Shown: piece after piece, positions 5,318 to 6,110 of the stretch
Layout: each line of letters begins with the position of its first letter
How positions within the stretch are numbered: the first letter of the stretch is position 1
Assembly: GCA_022360105.1 (NCBI GenBank)
Contig: JAKSDL010000693.1
Coordinates: forward strand, 1-6,110
Origin: Pseudomonadota bacterium
Lineage (GTDB): Bacteria; SAR324; XYD2-FULL-50-16; JAHJRI01
Reading direction: 5' to 3'
DNA length: 6,110 bases
Translations under genes and position numbers: made by a program
The notes under the pieces: generated by a model
What the model was told of the DNA's origin: nothing
The model's input: the letters and a program-made list of their open reading frames with translations, nothing else
Database searches by the model: none

Positions 5318-5781
5318 TTTTCTGCAAACCGGGTGGGATAAGTGACAATGGCTTTTTTGGGGCAGACATGCTCGCACACCCCACACCCGGCACACTGATC
5401 CGTAATCACCGGGTATTCACCACGTTCAAGAACAATAGCCGTTGCCTTCAAGGGACAACGCTCGTAGCAACTACGGCAAATCAGGAGTCCGGACCAGGTG
5501 TAGCACTCTTCCCTGTCCAGCACTGCATAGCCCATCCTTACCTCTTCGATGTCAACATCTTCCAATGCATCTGAAGGGCAGATGGAACTGCAGCGCATAC
5601 ATAAAAAACATGGAGCTTCAGGCGGATCGATTTTCGGAGTTCCTGAAACAAAGAGGTTGAATCCGGTTTGCATTCGGATGCAATCATAAATACAAACCTG
5701 GGCACACTGCCCGCATTGAAGGCAGCGCGCCAGGAAATCTTTTTCCGACCTGGCTCCCGGGGGACGGAGGAATCGTTTCAC
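5314..5781 (-). CDS. napG: NapG-type four-cluster ferredoxin lacking a Tat leader
   Basis: A 155-aa iron-sulfur electron carrier with four predicted [4Fe-4S] sites: Cys20/23/26/30, Cys58/61/64/68, Cys93/102/105/109 and Cys130/133/136/140. Family landmarks of NapG are present: LRPPGA at 5-10, CGQCAQVC, the GTP at 47-49, RMGYAVL at 82-88, GLLICRSCY, and CAGCGVCEHVC. Canonical NapG has a twin-arginine signal before the RPPGA motif and is about 230 aa. Here the protein starts four residues before that motif, and an in-frame TGA about 10 bp upstream of the start rules out a longer form. The start is GTG at 5781, 8 bp after napD, with only a weak AAGA-like binding site, so coupling to napD is likely. 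The missing leader predicts a cytoplasmic protein, NapF-like in size and place but NapG-like in sequence. It overlaps napH by 4 bp. Family call good; location inferred. Confidence 0.82.
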   Translation of the reverse strand: MKRFLRPPGARSEKDFLARCLQCGQCAQVCIYDCIRMQTGFNLFVSGTPKIDPPEAPCFLCMRCSSICPSDALEDVDIEEVRMGYAVLDREECYTWSGLLICRSCYERCPLKATAIVLERGEYPVITDQCAGCGVCEHVCPKKAIVTYPTRFAEK

Positions 5782-5789
5782 ATCAAATC

Positions 5790-6032
5790 TTAATCAGCGC
5801 TGGTTTCGTCCTCCACGGTGACATAAGTCGTATAGAGACTTAACACACCGTCAATGTCCTGAAGTCCGGCTACGACATCTTCCAATTCATCGGAATGGGC
5901 TTCAGCCACGACCACAATGAATTGATCCTGATGGCAGCCGTATGTGGTCATCTCAGGCATCTGCCGAATCGAATCTTCGATTCGGGACAGATCCTCTTTT
6001 AGGGCATGAACCAAAAGTCCTGCAACCGCCAT
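5790..6032 (-). CDS. napD: NapD, chaperone of the periplasmic nitrate reductase
   Basis: An 80-aa cytoplasmic protein, close to the usual NapD length of 80-90. In the family, NapD binds the Tat signal of NapA and holds it back until the molybdenum cofactor and Fe-S cluster are inserted. Visible family features are the opening strand VAGLLVHA, a helix with LSRIEDSIRQMPEMTTYG, the central strand FIVVVAEA, and the closing IDGVLSLYTTYV, which fit a ferredoxin-like beta-alpha-beta fold. The ATG is 2 bp after the napA stop, and AAAGG in the end of napA serves as its ribosome binding site. Position directly after napA supports the assignment strongly, since the primary sequence of NapD is poorly conserved. 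Confidence 0.87.
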   Translation of the reverse strand: MAVAGLLVHALKEDLSRIEDSIRQMPEMTTYGCHQDQFIVVVAEAHSDELEDVVAGLQDIDGVLSLYTTYVTVEDETSAD

Positions 6033-6034
6033 AA

Positions 6035-6109
6035 TTATACCTTTTGAATTTTTACAGCGCAGATCTTGTATTCCGGCTGTTTTGATCCCGGATCGATTGC
6101 ATCCAGGGT
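6035..6109 (-). CDS. napA: NapA, periplasmic nitrate reductase, C-terminal end only (partial)
   Basis: Only the last 24 codons lie in the window; the gene continues beyond the right edge. The readable tail starts TLDAIDPGSKQ and ends PEYKICAVKIQKV before a TAA at 6037-6035. That matches the typical NapA ending, where a D-x-x-S-K-x-P-E-x-K-x-C-A-V-K motif closes the molybdopterin-binding C-terminal domain. NapA is the bis-MGD, [4Fe-4S] catalytic subunit that reduces nitrate to nitrite in the periplasm. The napD gene 2 bp downstream makes the call firm despite the short sequence. Its catalytic Cys and Tat signal are outside the window. Confidence 0.82.
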   Translation of the reverse strand, partial: TLDAIDPGSKQPEYKICAVKIQKV

Positions 6110-6110
6110 C

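Noticed and set aside
5318..5395. Upstream 26-codon extension of napH
   Set aside because: It lies wholly within napG. The ATG at 5317 gives the classic ATGA overlap and a normal NapH N-terminus.
5368..5660. Two plus-strand frames opposite napG
   Set aside because: They are antisense to a gene with a full set of Fe-S motifs and have no independent support.

Overview
The window looks like a chromosomal piece of a motile, Gram-negative anaerobe, most likely a sulfate-reducer-type member of the Desulfobacterota. That assignment is an inference from the nap gene order and from an AT-leaning, low-density layout; no rRNA or marker gene is present to confirm it. Every convincing gene is on the minus strand, so transcription runs from high to low coordinates.

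From right to left, the first block (6110 to 4481) is the tail of a periplasmic nitrate reductase operon: the last codons of napA, then napD, a napG-type four-cluster ferredoxin gene and napH. They are packed with gaps of 2 and 8 bp and an ATGA overlap. The order napA-napD-napG-napH matches the end of the napCMADGH operon known from Desulfovibrio desulfuricans. NapA reduces nitrate in the periplasm, NapD is its cytoplasmic Tat-signal chaperone, and NapG/NapH are Fe-S electron-transfer partners that feed quinol electrons towards NapA. Unusually, NapG here has no Tat leader.

The second block is a 0.5 kb gene-free stretch (3981 to 4480) with weak signs of decayed or repetitive DNA. It is followed by a TerB-like small protein gene (3576 to 3974), a candidate terminator hairpin, and another gene-poor stretch holding what may be a frameshifted small plus-strand ORF.

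The third block has two independently promoted genes. One encodes an exported two-domain rhodanese-like protein (2269 to 3081); it has a strong sigma-70-type promoter whose spacer is filled by a palindrome. The other encodes a transmembrane methyl-accepting chemotaxis protein (248 to 2017), preceded by a perfect sigma-28 (FliA) -10 element, which ties it to flagellar regulation.

The left edge (1 to 182) carries two near-identical 47-bp copies of a REP-like palindromic repeat, 135 bp apart. The clearest biology is nitrate respiration and chemotaxis. No wholly new multi-gene system is evident; the most interesting points are the leaderless NapG, the exported rhodanese with its palindromic promoter, and the small unexplained intergenic elements.
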